Under the pieces are notes generated by a model. The model was not told the DNA's origin, searched no databases, and was given only the letters and a program-made list of their open reading frames with translations. A stretch of DNA of 64,000 nt from assembly GCF_018613325.1 (NCBI RefSeq), contig NZ_JAGGQJ010000021.1, positions 115,960 to 179,959 on the forward strand, given 5' to 3'. Source of the DNA: Bacillus sp. ISL-34. GTDB lineage: Bacteria; Bacillota; Bacilli; Bacillales; DSM-1321. A program made the translations under genes and the position numbers. Below, one piece after another: positions 33,584-43,290 of this stretch (positions are counted from its first letter, which is position 1; every line of letters starts with the position of its first letter).

Positions 33584-34933
33584 TTATACAGTCAATTTTT
33601 TTATATATTTTGCAATGAAATCCGTAGTCGTATCTCCTTGGGAAAAAGCTTCATGAGAAATTATTTCCATCAGCAAAGGTAGGTTTGTTTTAATTCCTTC
33701 TATTTTATAGCTTGCCAGCGCTTCTCTTAATCTCTCGATCGCTTTATCCCTCGAATCGCCGGTAACCACCAATTTGGCGATCATCGGATCATAAAAGTGG
33801 GATACGACGGAAGATCCATGAACAGCCAATTCATGACGGATTCCATCACCTTCCGGAAGTTCCATGCTTGTGATTTTCCCCGGTGCTGGATAAAAGGTTT
33901 TCGGATCTTCAGCATATATGCGCACTTCAATGGAGTGTCCATCCTGTTTAATCTCACTTTGTGTGAATTCCAATTTGTTGCCAGATGCAATTTTGATTTG
34001 CTGTTCGACCAAATCCAGCCCCGTAATTTCTTCGGTGACAGGATGCTCCACCTGAAGGCGTGTATTCATTTCCAGGAAATAAAAATTTTTATTTGCATCA
34101 ACTAAAAATTCGAGGGTGCCCGCATTGCTATAACCGATGGATTTTACCGCTTTCACTGCAGCCATTCCCATCCTGTTTCTTGTTTCTTCGTCAAGGAAAG
34201 AAGAGGGGGCCTCTTCCACGACCTTCTGGTGGCGCCTTTGAACGGAGCATTCCCTTTCCCATAAGTAAACAGCATTCCCAAAGGAATCCGCCAATACCTG
34301 AATTTCGATATGACGAGGCTTCTCAATCAATTTTTCTATGAACATATCTCCATTGCCAAAAAACAATTGGGCACGTTTTTGATTCCCTTCGAAGGCTTTG
34401 GTCAGCTCATCTTCATTAGCAACCGCCTGCATGCCGATTCCCCCGCCGCCTGCTGCTGCTTTTAACATGACTGGATAGCCAATCTTTTCGGCAACGGCTG
34501 CCGCTTCTGCACTATCAATTAATGGCCGTGAAAATCCCGGCACCAATGGAAGTCCAGCTTGCTCCATCTTTTTCCTTGCCTCGACTTTATTGCCCATCTG
34601 CTGGATGATCTCTGGTTTGGGACCAATGAATATCAAGCCTGCATCTTCGCATGAACGTGCGAAATCTGCATTTTCACTAAGAAATCCGTATCCAGGATGA
34701 ATGGCCTCCACTCCGGTTTTCTTAGCTATTTCCAAAATCTTATTGACGTTTAAATAGCTTTCCTGTACTCTCGGGCCACCCAATAAATATGCCTCATCCG
34801 CCAATCCTACAAATGGCGAATCCGAATCTGCTTCCGAATGGACAGCGACAGTAAGTATTCCCAACTTTTTGCATGTACGAATAATGCGTGATGCTATTTC
34901 TCCCCTGTTTGCGATAAGAATTTTTCGAATCAT
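33584..34933 (-). CDS. yngHA: YngHA: biotin carboxylase subunit
   Basis: This 449-residue enzyme starts at ATG 34933 after AAGGAGGAT, giving 'MIRKILIANRGEIASRIIRT', the standard biotin carboxylase beginning. ATP-grasp features follow: 'IHPGYGFLSENADFARSC', 'MLKAAAGGGGIGMQAV', 'FIEKLIEKPRHIEIQVLAD', 'ECSVQRRHQKVVEEAPS' and 'FLEMNTRLQVEHPVTEEITG'. It carboxylates biotin on YngHB with ATP and bicarbonate. Length is normal. The upstream open extension overlaps the yngI stop and lacks a site. Confidence 0.95.
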   Translation of the reverse strand: MIRKILIANRGEIASRIIRTCKKLGILTVAVHSEADSDSPFVGLADEAYLLGGPRVQESYLNVNKILEIAKKTGVEAIHPGYGFLSENADFARSCEDAGLIFIGPKPEIIQQMGNKVEARKKMEQAGLPLVPGFSRPLIDSAEAAAVAEKIGYPVMLKAAAGGGGIGMQAVANEDELTKAFEGNQKRAQLFFGNGDMFIEKLIEKPRHIEIQVLADSFGNAVYLWERECSVQRRHQKVVEEAPSSFLDEETRNRMGMAAVKAVKSIGYSNAGTLEFLVDANKNFYFLEMNTRLQVEHPVTEEITGLDLVEQQIKIASGNKLEFTQSEIKQDGHSIEVRIYAEDPKTFYPAPGKITSMELPEGDGIRHELAVHGSSVVSHFYDPMIAKLVVTGDSRDKAIERLREALASYKIEGIKTNLPLLMEIISHEAFSQGDTTTDFIAKYIKKLTV

Positions 34934-34946
34934 TTGGATATCCTCC

Positions 34947-36593
34947 TTATTTAGTGCGTTCCGATAGTAGGTCAAGAGTTTGTTGCCGAAGCTTATACTT
35001 CTGGATTTTTCCGGATGCTGTCATAGGATAAGAATCGGTAAATTGAATGTAACGGGGAATTTTATGAAAAGATATTTTCCCTTTGCAATACTCGATCAAT
35101 TCTTTCTCCGTAAGGGTTTCTCCTGCTTTCAAAATGATCCATGCCGCTACCTCTTCCCCATACTTCTGATCTGGAACGCCGAGTACCTGGACATCGACAA
35201 TTGCAGGATGTTGATAGAGGAATTCTTCAATCTCACGGGGATAGATATTTTCCCCTCCGCGGATGATCATATCTTTCAGCCTGCCAGTAATCTTGCAATA
35301 ACCCCTCTCATCCATCACCGCCAAATCTCCCGTATGAAGCCAGCCTTCCCGGTCAATCGCTTGCTCAGTGGCTTCCGGATTATTATAATATCCCTTCATT
35401 ACATGGTATCCCCTTGAACAGAGTTCCCCCTGTTTTCCCCGCTGGACTTCTTCCCCAGTAGCCGGATCGACAATTTTCACTTCCACTTTCGGCAAAGCCC
35501 TTCCCACTGAGGAAACACGAAGTTCGATCGGATCGTCCGTTCTTGTCATCGTAATTCCTGGAGAAGATTCCGTTTGACCATAAGTAATCGTAATTTCCGA
35601 GATTCCCATCTTATTCACCACGCTTTTCATGACTTCGATCGGACATGTGGAGCCTGCCATGATTCCAGTCCGTAAAGAGCGTAGATCATACTGGTCAAAG
35701 TCATCGAGATTAAGTTCAGAGATGAACATCGTCGGAACACCATGAAGTCCCGTACATTTTTCGGCTTCAACGGTCTGAAGGACGGCGCGTGGATTGAATT
35801 CCACGATGGGCACCATTGTCGCCCCAACAGAAACAGAGGCCATCGTACCAAGGGAGCAGCCGAAACAATGAAAAAACGGAACCGGGATGCAAAGCCGGTC
35901 AGCTTCGGTAAGCTTCATGCATTCCGCGACATTCAATCCGTTGTTGACCAAGTTTGAATGCGTCAGCATCACTCCTTTTGGAAATCCTGTCGTCCCCGAT
36001 GTATATTGCATATTAATCACATCACTGGATGCCAACTCCTCCATCCTCATGTCCAGCGACTCCTCCGAAACGGAATCGCTCCCGCTAATGACTTCATCCC
36101 AAGAAAACGTACCGGGATAGCGCGTTTCACCTAAAACGATGATATTTTTCAATTTTGGCAGTTTCTCAGATTGTAATTTTCCTGGTTCAGCATTTTTCAA
36201 TTCAGGTATGATTTCATACAGCGTATCTATATATGAATGATCCTTATATTGTTCCATCAGGATGATCGTCGTCGAATCGGATTGCTTGAGCAGGTATTCC
36301 AGTTCACTTGTGCGGTAATTAGTATTGACCGTAACCAGCACCCCGCCCATTTTCGCGGTGGAAAATTGGGATATAAGCCATTCCGGTTTATTGGATGCCC
36401 AAATGGCGATATGTTCCCCTTTTTTTATATCGAGTGACATGAACCCCCTGGCCGCCTTTCGGCAAATCTTTTCAAATTCGCGATAGGAATGGCGCAGGCC
36501 TAGTTCATGGTACACCACCGCTTCATTATCACCATATTGTTCAGCTGTCCTTTCAAGCAGTTTCCCGATAGTAACATCTAGCAAATCAGACAT
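34947..36593 (-). CDS. yngI: YngI: AMP-binding acyl-CoA synthetase
   Basis: This 548-residue ligase starts at ATG 36593, after TAGGAGGAGTTTG. The AMP-binding motif 'MQYTSGTTGFPKGVMLTHSN' is near residue 190, with 'TYGQTESSPGITMT', 'GWLHTGDLAVMDERGYCKIT', 'GRLKDMIIRGGENIYPREIE' and a C-terminal lysine in 'YPMTASGKIQKYKLR'. It activates a carboxylic acid to its CoA ester through an acyl-adenylate. In this operon it may activate isovalerate, acetoacetate or a related acid. The substrate is not evident from sequence. Confidence 0.93.
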   Translation of the reverse strand: MSDLLDVTIGKLLERTAEQYGDNEAVVYHELGLRHSYREFEKICRKAARGFMSLDIKKGEHIAIWASNKPEWLISQFSTAKMGGVLVTVNTNYRTSELEYLLKQSDSTTIILMEQYKDHSYIDTLYEIIPELKNAEPGKLQSEKLPKLKNIIVLGETRYPGTFSWDEVISGSDSVSEESLDMRMEELASSDVINMQYTSGTTGFPKGVMLTHSNLVNNGLNVAECMKLTEADRLCIPVPFFHCFGCSLGTMASVSVGATMVPIVEFNPRAVLQTVEAEKCTGLHGVPTMFISELNLDDFDQYDLRSLRTGIMAGSTCPIEVMKSVVNKMGISEITITYGQTESSPGITMTRTDDPIELRVSSVGRALPKVEVKIVDPATGEEVQRGKQGELCSRGYHVMKGYYNNPEATEQAIDREGWLHTGDLAVMDERGYCKITGRLKDMIIRGGENIYPREIEEFLYQHPAIVDVQVLGVPDQKYGEEVAAWIILKAGETLTEKELIEYCKGKISFHKIPRYIQFTDSYPMTASGKIQKYKLRQQTLDLLSERTK

Positions 36594-36708
36594 CAAACTC
36601 CTCCTAATCAAATAAAGGTAAGAATGAACGCTTTTTGCTGTATAGATAACATCTGCTTTTCACCAAAATGAACGCAAGCAACATAGTTCATTTTACGTTC
36701 CGTAAAGA

Positions 36709-37851
36709 TTAACAGCCTAGTTGTCTGGCGATAACGACTCTTTGAATTTCGGAAGTGCCTTCACCAATCTCCAATAACTTAGCATCTCTTAAATAGCGTT
36801 CCACTTCATATTCGCGCATGTAACCAGATCCGCCGTGTATTTGAATCGCTTGATTGCTGGCCCGGAAAGCGGTTTCACTTGCAAAAAGCTTGGCGTATGC
36901 CGCTTCCTTTGCAAAAGGTTTTTTATTGTCTTTTAACCATGCCGCCTTATATACCATATTCCTTGCCAATTCAATTTCCATCGCCATGTCTGCCAGCTTG
37001 AATTGAATAGCCTGGAAATTTGATATGGATTTACCGAATTGAATGCGCTCTTTTGAAAAAGCTAAAGCTTTATCAAAGGCAGCCTGAGCGATACCGACGG
37101 CCAAAGCTGCAATGGAAATCCTTCCTCCATCCAGTGTGAATAAGAATTGTTTAAAGCCTTTTACTGGATCACCCAATAAATTTCCCTTAGGTACCCGGAC
37201 ATTATCCAGAATGATTTCACAAGTATTGGAAGCCCGAACTCCCATTTTTTCATAATTGCTATTGATCGTAATCCCTTGGGTATCGGTTGGCACGATGAAT
37301 GCCGAGATGATATTCTTGCCCTTGGAATCTTTGCCCGATACAGCAGTGACGGTAACGGTTCTTGAATAGCTGGCATTAGTAATCCATGTTTTCTCGCCAT
37401 TGATCACATATTCATCACCTTCCAACACGGCAGTCGTTCTCGTACCGCCAGCATCGGAACCCGCATTAGGCTCTGTTAACCCGAAAGCTGCCAGAGTTTC
37501 ACCGGTCGTGATTGGAACCAGATATTTTTGCTTCTGTTCTTCGGTTCCAAAATAGTAAATTGGACTTGCTCCGAGCGAAACGGCTGCTGCATAACTTAAG
37601 CCGGTTCCGCCGCACGCCTTGCCAACCTCTTCAACTGCAACGGCATACGAAATCGTATCACCGCCCGAACCGCCATATTCTTCAGGAAACGGAATTCCAA
37701 GCAACCCGAGTTTCCCCATTTTTTTGAATACATCCTCCGCAAACATGGACTTTGCATCCAACTCTATTGCAATGGGTTTAATTTCCTTTTCGGCAAATTC
37801 CCTAACCATTTCCTTAATCATCTGCTGTTCTTTTGTAAGTGAAAAATCCAT
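36709..37851 (-). CDS. yngJ: YngJ: acyl-CoA dehydrogenase (probable isovaleryl-CoA type)
   Basis: This 380-residue flavoenzyme has '[14 protein letters not shown]', '[20 protein letters not shown]', '[16 protein letters not shown]', '[20 protein letters not shown]' and '[16 protein letters not shown]'. Glutamate in the last motif is the usual catalytic base in short-chain members; isovaleryl-CoA dehydrogenases place it elsewhere, so the precise substrate is uncertain. It is the first enzyme of the operon, behind a TetR operator at 37874-37891. The 100 bp between yngJ and yngI contain the inverted repeat TTTACG-N3-CGTAAA (about 36692-36706). Confidence 0.92.
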   Translation of the reverse strand: MDFSLTKEQQMIKEMVREFAEKEIKPIAIELDAKSMFAEDVFKKMGKLGLLGIPFPEEYGGSGGDTISYAVAVEEVGKACGGTGLSYAAAVSLGASPIYYFGTEEQKQKYLVPITTGETLAAFGLTEPNAGSDAGGTRTTAVLEGDEYVINGEKTWITNASYSRTVTVTAVSGKDSKGKNIISAFIVPTDTQGITINSNYEKMGVRASNTCEIILDNVRVPKGNLLGDPVKGFKQFLFTLDGGRISIAALAVGIAQAAFDKALAFSKERIQFGKSISNFQAIQFKLADMAMEIELARNMVYKAAWLKDNKKPFAKEAAYAKLFASETAFRASNQAIQIHGGSGYMREYEVERYLRDAKLLEIGEGTSEIQRVVIARQLGC

Positions 37852-37873
37852 ATGTTCATTCCCCTTTCAATTG

Positions 37874-37891
37874 AGACCGACTAGTTGGTCT
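37874..37891 (-). promoter_or_regulatory. TetR-type operator before yngJ
   Basis: AGACCGACTAGTTGGTCT is an 18-bp quasi-palindrome with 16 symmetric positions, centred between the TetR gene and yngJ. The form (GACC-N-ACTAGT-N-GGTC) is that of TetR/AcrR operators. It would let the regulator control yngJ-E from a promoter inside the 60-bp gap. Confidence 0.75.
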
Positions 37892-37911
37892 GTGCAAATC
37901 AAGTTTAATGT

Positions 37912-38508
37912 TTAATCCACAATAAATTGGTTCTTCAGTAAAAATGGCTGGGCGAACTCCGCTTCTTTTTGTTTATCTGTCAATAGGGCATTCAGAATTA
38001 AATCTACGTAAATATCGCCGATTTCATCGATTGTTTTTCCACCGTCCCTTTTGTACCATTTGTAGGACCAGTTCACCATCCCCAGAATTGACATTCCAGT
38101 AATTTCCACCGGCAATTCGCTGCGGAATACTCCCTTGTCAATGCCTTCTTTGATGACGGAAAAGATGATTTCTTTATACATTTGACGCTTTTTTTTGATT
38201 GCTTCAACATAAGGTGGTTTTAAGTAAATGCTTTCTTGATAGAAAACTGAGATGTGTGGTTTATAGAGGTCAAAAACTTTAACGAAAGATTGAATGATCT
38301 TCTGCATTTTTTCTGTTGGATGGGTACTTTCTGAAATGGCTTCCTGTGCTTTTATTAAAACATATGAAATAAAGTAATCATGAATGACAAATAAGAGTTC
38401 ATCTTTGGAAGAGAAATGGTGATAAAACCCCCCTTTGCTAGTTCCGCATGCCTTAACGATTTCGTTAACGGAGACACCATGAAAACCATGCTGATCGAAG
38501 AGAGTCAA
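37912..38508 (-). CDS. TetR/AcrR-family regulator of the yng operon (5' end uncertain)
   Basis: The open frame encodes a TetR protein with helix-turn-helix 'FHGVSVNEIVKACGTSKGGF' followed by 'YHHFSSKDELL', and a helical ligand domain. The only start in frame is TTG 38508, which would cut off most of the first DNA-binding helix. The frame continues upstream as 'SLTELKEKIIETSLTLFDQH', exactly a TetR N-terminus, but without ATG, GTG or TTG behind the strong AAGGGGGG site at 38550. A one-base change near GTGCAGTCTT would restore a normal start. Either a rare start codon is used or the gene carries a frameshift. It likely senses an acyl-CoA. Confidence 0.8.
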   Translation of the reverse strand: MTLFDQHGFHGVSVNEIVKACGTSKGGFYHHFSSKDELLFVIHDYFISYVLIKAQEAISESTHPTEKMQKIIQSFVKVFDLYKPHISVFYQESIYLKPPYVEAIKKKRQMYKEIIFSVIKEGIDKGVFRSELPVEITGMSILGMVNWSYKWYKRDGGKTIDEIGDIYVDLILNALLTDKQKEAEFAQPFLLKNQFIVD

Positions 38509-38662
38509 CGACGTTTCAATTATTTTTTCTTTTAACTCCGTAAGACTGCACCCCCCTTTGTATCCGCTTACATTAATCCAGAATTAAGAGTTTGATTATG
38601 TATAAACTGGATTTATTTAGATTTTACCAAATATTTTAAAATTGTCAATTTTTAATTATAAA

Positions 38663-38694
38663 CAAAAAACAGCCCTAAAAACCAAGAGCTGTCA
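38663..38694 (-). terminator. Terminator of the cyd operon
   Basis: ACAGCTCTT and TAGGGCTGT pair imperfectly; TTTTTTG follows leftward. It lies 50 bp after the secreted-protein gene. Confidence 0.6.
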
Positions 38695-38743
38695 ACCTGC
38701 TTTATTTAACTATATATTCGATACCATCACATATCGTCATTCA

Positions 38744-39502
38744 CTATTTATTTCTTCCCTTGACCGGTTTAATCTGGGCATTTACAAGCTGCCATCCATT
38801 GTTATACGTCCATACTGATTTAATCTTCAAAATCGGATCACGTTCATCGGACCCTTTTACATTTTGGACTCCCATAAGCGCTTTTCCTTTACCAAAAACG
38901 GTCTTGGGGTCAAGTGAAGAGTATGGATCAACCAAAAGCTCTGTCGGTTCATTTAGTTTTCCATTTCGATAAATGCCCATTTCATCATAAGCTTGTTTTC
39001 TGGAACTGACATCTATCACCACAGGCTTTTGACCTTCAATAATGATTTCCGCTTTGTATCCGTCAAGGAATTGGGCCATTACTGGAACGGATGGAGGGAC
39101 TTCAAGTTCCTTCACTTTTCCATCCTTGAACGTATAGACGTAACTGGTTATCAACCGTTCTCTACCTTCCATCAAAACCGTGACCAATACATCCTGGACT
39201 CCATCATTATTCAAGTCGGCAACCTTGAGATCTGGATTATACCCAGCTTCAAGCGGGACGCTGATTGTACGGCGATTGCTTTCCACACTTAACTCAATTT
39301 TCTTCAGGAACTTGCTTCCTTCCTCAAATGGCAGTCCCTGAACCTGGATGATGTCTATTTTCTGGTCACCTGTTACATCTCTTTTTGTTGATATATATGT
39401 GCCATCAACCTGAAAATTTTTATCATGCGCTTCAACCGCTTGATAGCTCAAAAATAGTGAGATGACTAAAACCGCATATTTTAGCAGATCTAACTTTTTC
39501 AT
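38744..39502 (-). CDS. Secreted FG-GAP/VCBS-like protein downstream of cydAB
   Basis: This 252-residue protein starts at ATG 39502 after GAGAGGT. Residues 1-25 form a signal peptide ('MKKLDLLKYAVLVISLFLSY'...VEAHD). Two calcium-loop-like repeats, 'DVTGDQKIDIIQVQGL' and 'VADLNNDGVQDVLVTVL', are of the FG-GAP/VCBS type. The rest is beta-rich. I do not know its function. It lies 28 bp after cydB and before the terminator, so it is probably made along with the oxidase, though a role in oxidase assembly is only a guess. Confidence 0.7.
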   Translation of the reverse strand: MKKLDLLKYAVLVISLFLSYQAVEAHDKNFQVDGTYISTKRDVTGDQKIDIIQVQGLPFEEGSKFLKKIELSVESNRRTISVPLEAGYNPDLKVADLNNDGVQDVLVTVLMEGRERLITSYVYTFKDGKVKELEVPPSVPVMAQFLDGYKAEIIIEGQKPVVIDVSSRKQAYDEMGIYRNGKLNEPTELLVDPYSSLDPKTVFGKGKALMGVQNVKGSDERDPILKIKSVWTYNNGWQLVNAQIKPVKGRNK

Positions 39503-39530
39503 AGTGATAACCTCTCTTTTCAAAGATGAA

Positions 39531-40577
39531 CTAATTTGACATTTGTCGCCGTTTGAACTTTCGGCGCTGATCTTTCATGAAGATGGACCAGAAATAATAG
39601 AACCCTGGCACTAATATCGCAAAGCCCACGATATATGTGGCAAACACGGCCCGGAATGAGGTTGGATCGGTAAATCCTGAAAGAATCGTGACATTTGGAT
39701 ATATGATATAAGGTAAATGTGCGATACCATAAACATAACTGCCGATTAAATACTGTATGATAATCGCTATTACAGCAACGCGAGGCATCCCTTTAACCTC
39801 CTGCTTAGAAAAATAGGGTAAGTATAGTGCTATCCCGCTAATGATGAAAAAAACGAGCGAAACGAATAACAAGTGAGAGTTTTTCATCATTCCTTGGTAG
39901 ATCCAATTCGCTTCGTTTCTTAACGTGAGCATAACCAACAGGGCCATGACTAACATAAGCGGTCCCGTTATCATCGCATCCCTGCGATATATTTTGTATG
40001 CTTGCATTTCATCAGCCTGTTTTGAGTAATCAGATAGGAGCAAAGATGATAAAAAAAGCGTACTCATAATTCCGAACCCCACAAATGCATACTCATTCGG
40101 ACTCGTGAAAAGTTTAAATAAATTCAATTCTTCATTTCCTTTTACGCCCTCGACAAATCCAAGATGGGTGATTGGCAATACGCTGATCAATAGCCCCGGT
40201 ATGATCAATCCCGTCAATCCTGAGATATATGTTAACGCTTTTTCATATTTGTCCACGCTATGCGAGAAAACCAAGAAAGCACTCCTAATGCACAGCAGGA
40301 CCAATATCAGGCTCGCGGGAACGATCAAGGCTACCCCAATCGGGAAAACTGCCCCTGGAAACAAACTGTAAATCGCGATGACAAGACCAACGACAAAAGT
40401 ATTGGTCACTTCCCAAGTTGGTGATAAATAGCTATTTGCTATCTTGGTAGCATTCGTTTCTTCCTTTTTAATGTAAGTCATTGCCCAGAAGCCAGCGCCG
40501 AAATCCATAGAGGCCATGATGGCATAAAGAAAAATAAAGCCCCAGACCAGTGTTATTGCAAGAAGAGCATCACTCAT
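39531..40577 (-). CDS. cydB: Cytochrome bd-type quinol oxidase subunit II
   Basis: This 348-residue membrane protein has eight to nine hydrophobic helices. The N-terminus 'LVWGFIFLYAIMASMDFGAG' is the recognisable CydB start (family 'DGFDLG'-type segment, here 'MDFGAGFWAM'), and 'SPTWEVTNTFVVG' matches the 'GPVWDGNEVWL' region in a diverged form. It partners CydA in reducing O2 to water with quinol. The divergence from classical CydB points to the YthB/CioB subgroup. GGGGGGAAG lies before the ATG, 15 bp after cydA. Confidence 0.88.
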   Translation of the reverse strand: MSDALLAITLVWGFIFLYAIMASMDFGAGFWAMTYIKKEETNATKIANSYLSPTWEVTNTFVVGLVIAIYSLFPGAVFPIGVALIVPASLILVLLCIRSAFLVFSHSVDKYEKALTYISGLTGLIIPGLLISVLPITHLGFVEGVKGNEELNLFKLFTSPNEYAFVGFGIMSTLFLSSLLLSDYSKQADEMQAYKIYRRDAMITGPLMLVMALLVMLTLRNEANWIYQGMMKNSHLLFVSLVFFIISGIALYLPYFSKQEVKGMPRVAVIAIIIQYLIGSYVYGIAHLPYIIYPNVTILSGFTDPTSFRAVFATYIVGFAILVPGFYYFWSIFMKDQRRKFKRRQMSN

Positions 40578-40592
40578 TCGCCTTCCCCCCTT

Positions 40593-41954
40593 TTATGAAT
40601 TCGAATCGAAAAGCCTAACATCTTTTTGTTCGGCCTTATATATATCATCCATCACGGAATGACGTTTGAAATAATACAACAGTGTAAACAGAACAGAAAC
40701 GCATAAAATGATATATACAATAATGAACATCGTGAATAAAAATCCAAGGTTTTCGTACGAAGTGACTGAATCCTCCGTGGTCAGCATCCTGTATATCGTC
40801 CATGGCTGTCTGCCTGTACAGGCAAAAATCCAACCGCATTCAATCGAAATCACCGAGAGTGGCCCAGCAGCAACAAACAGCCAAAGAATCCATTTCGGAT
40901 AAGTCTCTTTTTTCAGCCATTTATTCCATACCAATGCAAACAGTGCCAACGCGATTAAGCCTGAACCAATGATGACCATGGCATTGAATAAAATATGGAC
41001 ATATAGCGGCGGCCAATACTCTTCTGGAAAATCGTTCAAACCGGTCACGACCGTATCGAAGCTATTACCTGATAGAAAGCTTAATAACCATGGGAATTCA
41101 ATCCCATACTTCACTTCCTGCGCTTCCCTATCGGTATAACCGAACAAGGTAAGTCCGGCATGGTCCTTTGTTTCAAACAACCCTTCAGCCGCGGCCAGTT
41201 TTTCGGGCTGTTCCCTATATAAATGCTGTGTAGTCGCATGACCGTTCAATGCCGTCAAAAAAGAAAAGACCAAACCCAATACAATACTGAGCCTCAATGC
41301 CTTTTGGTGAAAATTAAATTCAGCAGTGCCATATTTATTTTTCAGCATCTTATAGGCTGCAACGGCAGCTACGACAAAAGCCCCTGTAGTATAAGCAGTC
41401 AGGGCCGTATGTCCTGCCGTCACCAAGAAACTTGGATTGAAAAAAGCCGCCCAAGGATCGACATCGACGATTTCCCCATTTTCAAACCGGAACCCAGCCG
41501 GTGTCCCCTCAAAAGCATGGACATTCGAAATCAAAACAGCCGAAGCCATTGCTCCGAATGCAACAAAGAATAAACTCACGATTCGGGCCCATGGCTTGAT
41601 TTTTTCGGCAGCATACACATAGATTGACATGAACAGCGCTTCAACCATGAATGCATATATCTCGATCTGGAATGGAAGCGCCATGACGCGTCCAATCACT
41701 TCCATGAACCCAGGCCATAATAGTGACAGCTGCACACCCGCAATCGTACCAGTCGGTATCCCGACCCCAAGTAAAACCCCTAATGTTTTGGTCCAGCGTT
41801 TAGCCATGACAACATACTGTAAATCCTTTGTCCTTTGATACATCAGTTCCGCTGCCAACATCATCATCGGCAGCCCGACGCCGATCGTTGCAAATATGAT
41901 ATGTACAGCCATATTCGTCCCGAACATCGCACGGGCCATTTGTATATGATCCAT
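40593..41954 (-). CDS. cydA: Cytochrome bd-type quinol oxidase subunit I, short-loop (YthA/CioA-like)
   Basis: This 453-residue membrane protein starts at ATG 41954 after AAAGGAAG. Heme ligands expected from family structures are present: His18 ('MAVHIIFATIG'), the 'FQIEIYAFMVEA' glutamates, and the histidine in 'VTAGHTALTAY'. The quinol loop is short, as in cyanide-insensitive or YthA-type oxidases. 'GWIFACTGRQPWTIYRML' is the conserved GRQPW motif, but the glutamate two residues before it is Cys379. It forms the heme-bearing subunit with CydB. No cydCD transporter genes are nearby. Confidence 0.92.
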   Translation of the reverse strand: MDHIQMARAMFGTNMAVHIIFATIGVGLPMMMLAAELMYQRTKDLQYVVMAKRWTKTLGVLLGVGIPTGTIAGVQLSLLWPGFMEVIGRVMALPFQIEIYAFMVEALFMSIYVYAAEKIKPWARIVSLFFVAFGAMASAVLISNVHAFEGTPAGFRFENGEIVDVDPWAAFFNPSFLVTAGHTALTAYTTGAFVVAAVAAYKMLKNKYGTAEFNFHQKALRLSIVLGLVFSFLTALNGHATTQHLYREQPEKLAAAEGLFETKDHAGLTLFGYTDREAQEVKYGIEFPWLLSFLSGNSFDTVVTGLNDFPEEYWPPLYVHILFNAMVIIGSGLIALALFALVWNKWLKKETYPKWILWLFVAAGPLSVISIECGWIFACTGRQPWTIYRMLTTEDSVTSYENLGFLFTMFIIVYIILCVSVLFTLLYYFKRHSVMDDIYKAEQKDVRLFDSNS

Positions 41955-42194
41955 ACTGTCTTCCTTTCTAACCTTTGTCTCTTGGTAGTATCTCCTCTGG
42001 AAAGGAAAATATTTAATAATATTCCACAAACTAAGTTTTTATAGGCTTTGCAAAAAGTCAGTATTTTACTTAATGATGTATTTGGTTGATAGTTCACTGA
42101 ATATTCTATCGAGGTTATTATTGAGATATATTTAGTCTGGTTGATCGCTTCTTAAACTCACTAAGCAATATTGAAAAGCATTATCACTTAGACA

Positions 42195-42600
42195 CGTATC
42201 AATACATTCTTGGATGGGCGCGGATTGTAGCCAATGAAAGCTTTGAAATAAAGGTCTCTTCAATGCAACGGCCGCCCCATTCGCGCCTATTTCCAGACAC
42301 ATTGTAACCGCCAAAAGGTGCCTTCAAGTCGATGATACCCACTCCACTGTACCTACCTTTTATATTTTCCCGCCTGATACATAGGCTGCCAATCAATACG
42401 GTGTGTCGTTTATAAACTTCATTGCTTCTTCGACCCCGTCAAAGACACTCACCCCGAAGACCGGTCGAAAGATTTCTTCATGTTCGATCGTCATTTCGTT
42501 CGTCATATCAGCAAGGATAGTAGATTACACATAGAAGCCTCCGTCCGAACCTTTTGGCTTCCCAGAACCACCAGCGAAAACTTCTAAGCCGAAATATCCA
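42195..42600 (-). pseudogene. Decayed aldehyde dehydrogenase (C-terminal part)
   Basis: Reading leftward from about 42600, broken frames give 'GLEVFAGGSGKPKGSDGGFY', a stop, 'STILADMTNEMTIEHEEIF', 'PVFGVSVFDGVEEAMKFIND', a stop after TPY, and finally 'APFGGYNVSGNRREWG'. Each matches the C-terminal third of an aldehyde dehydrogenase in order. The catalytic cysteine region and everything before it are missing. Multiple stops and shifts make it clearly non-functional. It lies between the cyd operon and other dead genes. Confidence 0.8.
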
Positions 42601-42788
42601 ATTGTGAATTATGATTACTTTTAACAGCAATCCTGCCACTTTAACTTATAATTTAGGGTTATGCGCAACGAACGGGTCACCAAACAAACACCATTTAAAA
42701 CACTAGGAGTTAAATCGAGGATTGCAGCGAATTCTTTTCAGTTCTCTAAAGAACTCTTTATTCATTTTTATATTTCCTTCAATAAAAA

Positions 42789-42826
42789 AACACACATACT
42801 CTACAATATAGTAGTCTATGTGTGTA
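42789..42826. terminator. Hairpin, possible terminator
   Basis: ACACACATA and TATGTGTGT pair around a loop of about 19 bases. Around it (42620-43290) I see no gene. Confidence 0.45.
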
Positions 42827-43007
42827 TTTGCGGCCGGCTTTTACTCTTGCCCAATTTTCCTTAAAGCACGGGTACTAGCCTATATATTTATTTTTAATCC
42901 ATGACATAAAAAGAACAATACAATAAATACGAAGATAAGTTTTTGCAAAAATCGCTCTATGTTTCTAGCGAGTGGTTTTTGCACCAGAACTAAGGATTTT
43001 TAAAATA

Positions 43008-43037
43008 AAAAAACTCTACCAAATCGTAGAGCCTTTT
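43008..43037. terminator. Terminator-like hairpin
   Basis: AAACTCTAC and GTAGAGCCTTTTT pair around CAAATC. It stands about 250 bp past the end of the lipoyl-like gene. Confidence 0.55.
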
Positions 43038-43290
43038 TAAACATGTGTTCAATAACTTGTACTTTTATGAATGAAAAAAAATGGATGAACTCAGCAATAT
43101 AAAATAATCTTTCTTTCATTATAAAAAATAGGTTTATTCTGATTTAACTAATTAGAAACTCTTGACTTAATTGATTTATTCCGCTTTGCACTATTCAAAT
43201 ATCCAAATATTCTAAATATTCAACAGATACCTTTACAAGAAAAATCCAGATTCAGGATCTTAAATCCTAAATACCCTTTGAACCTTTTTA

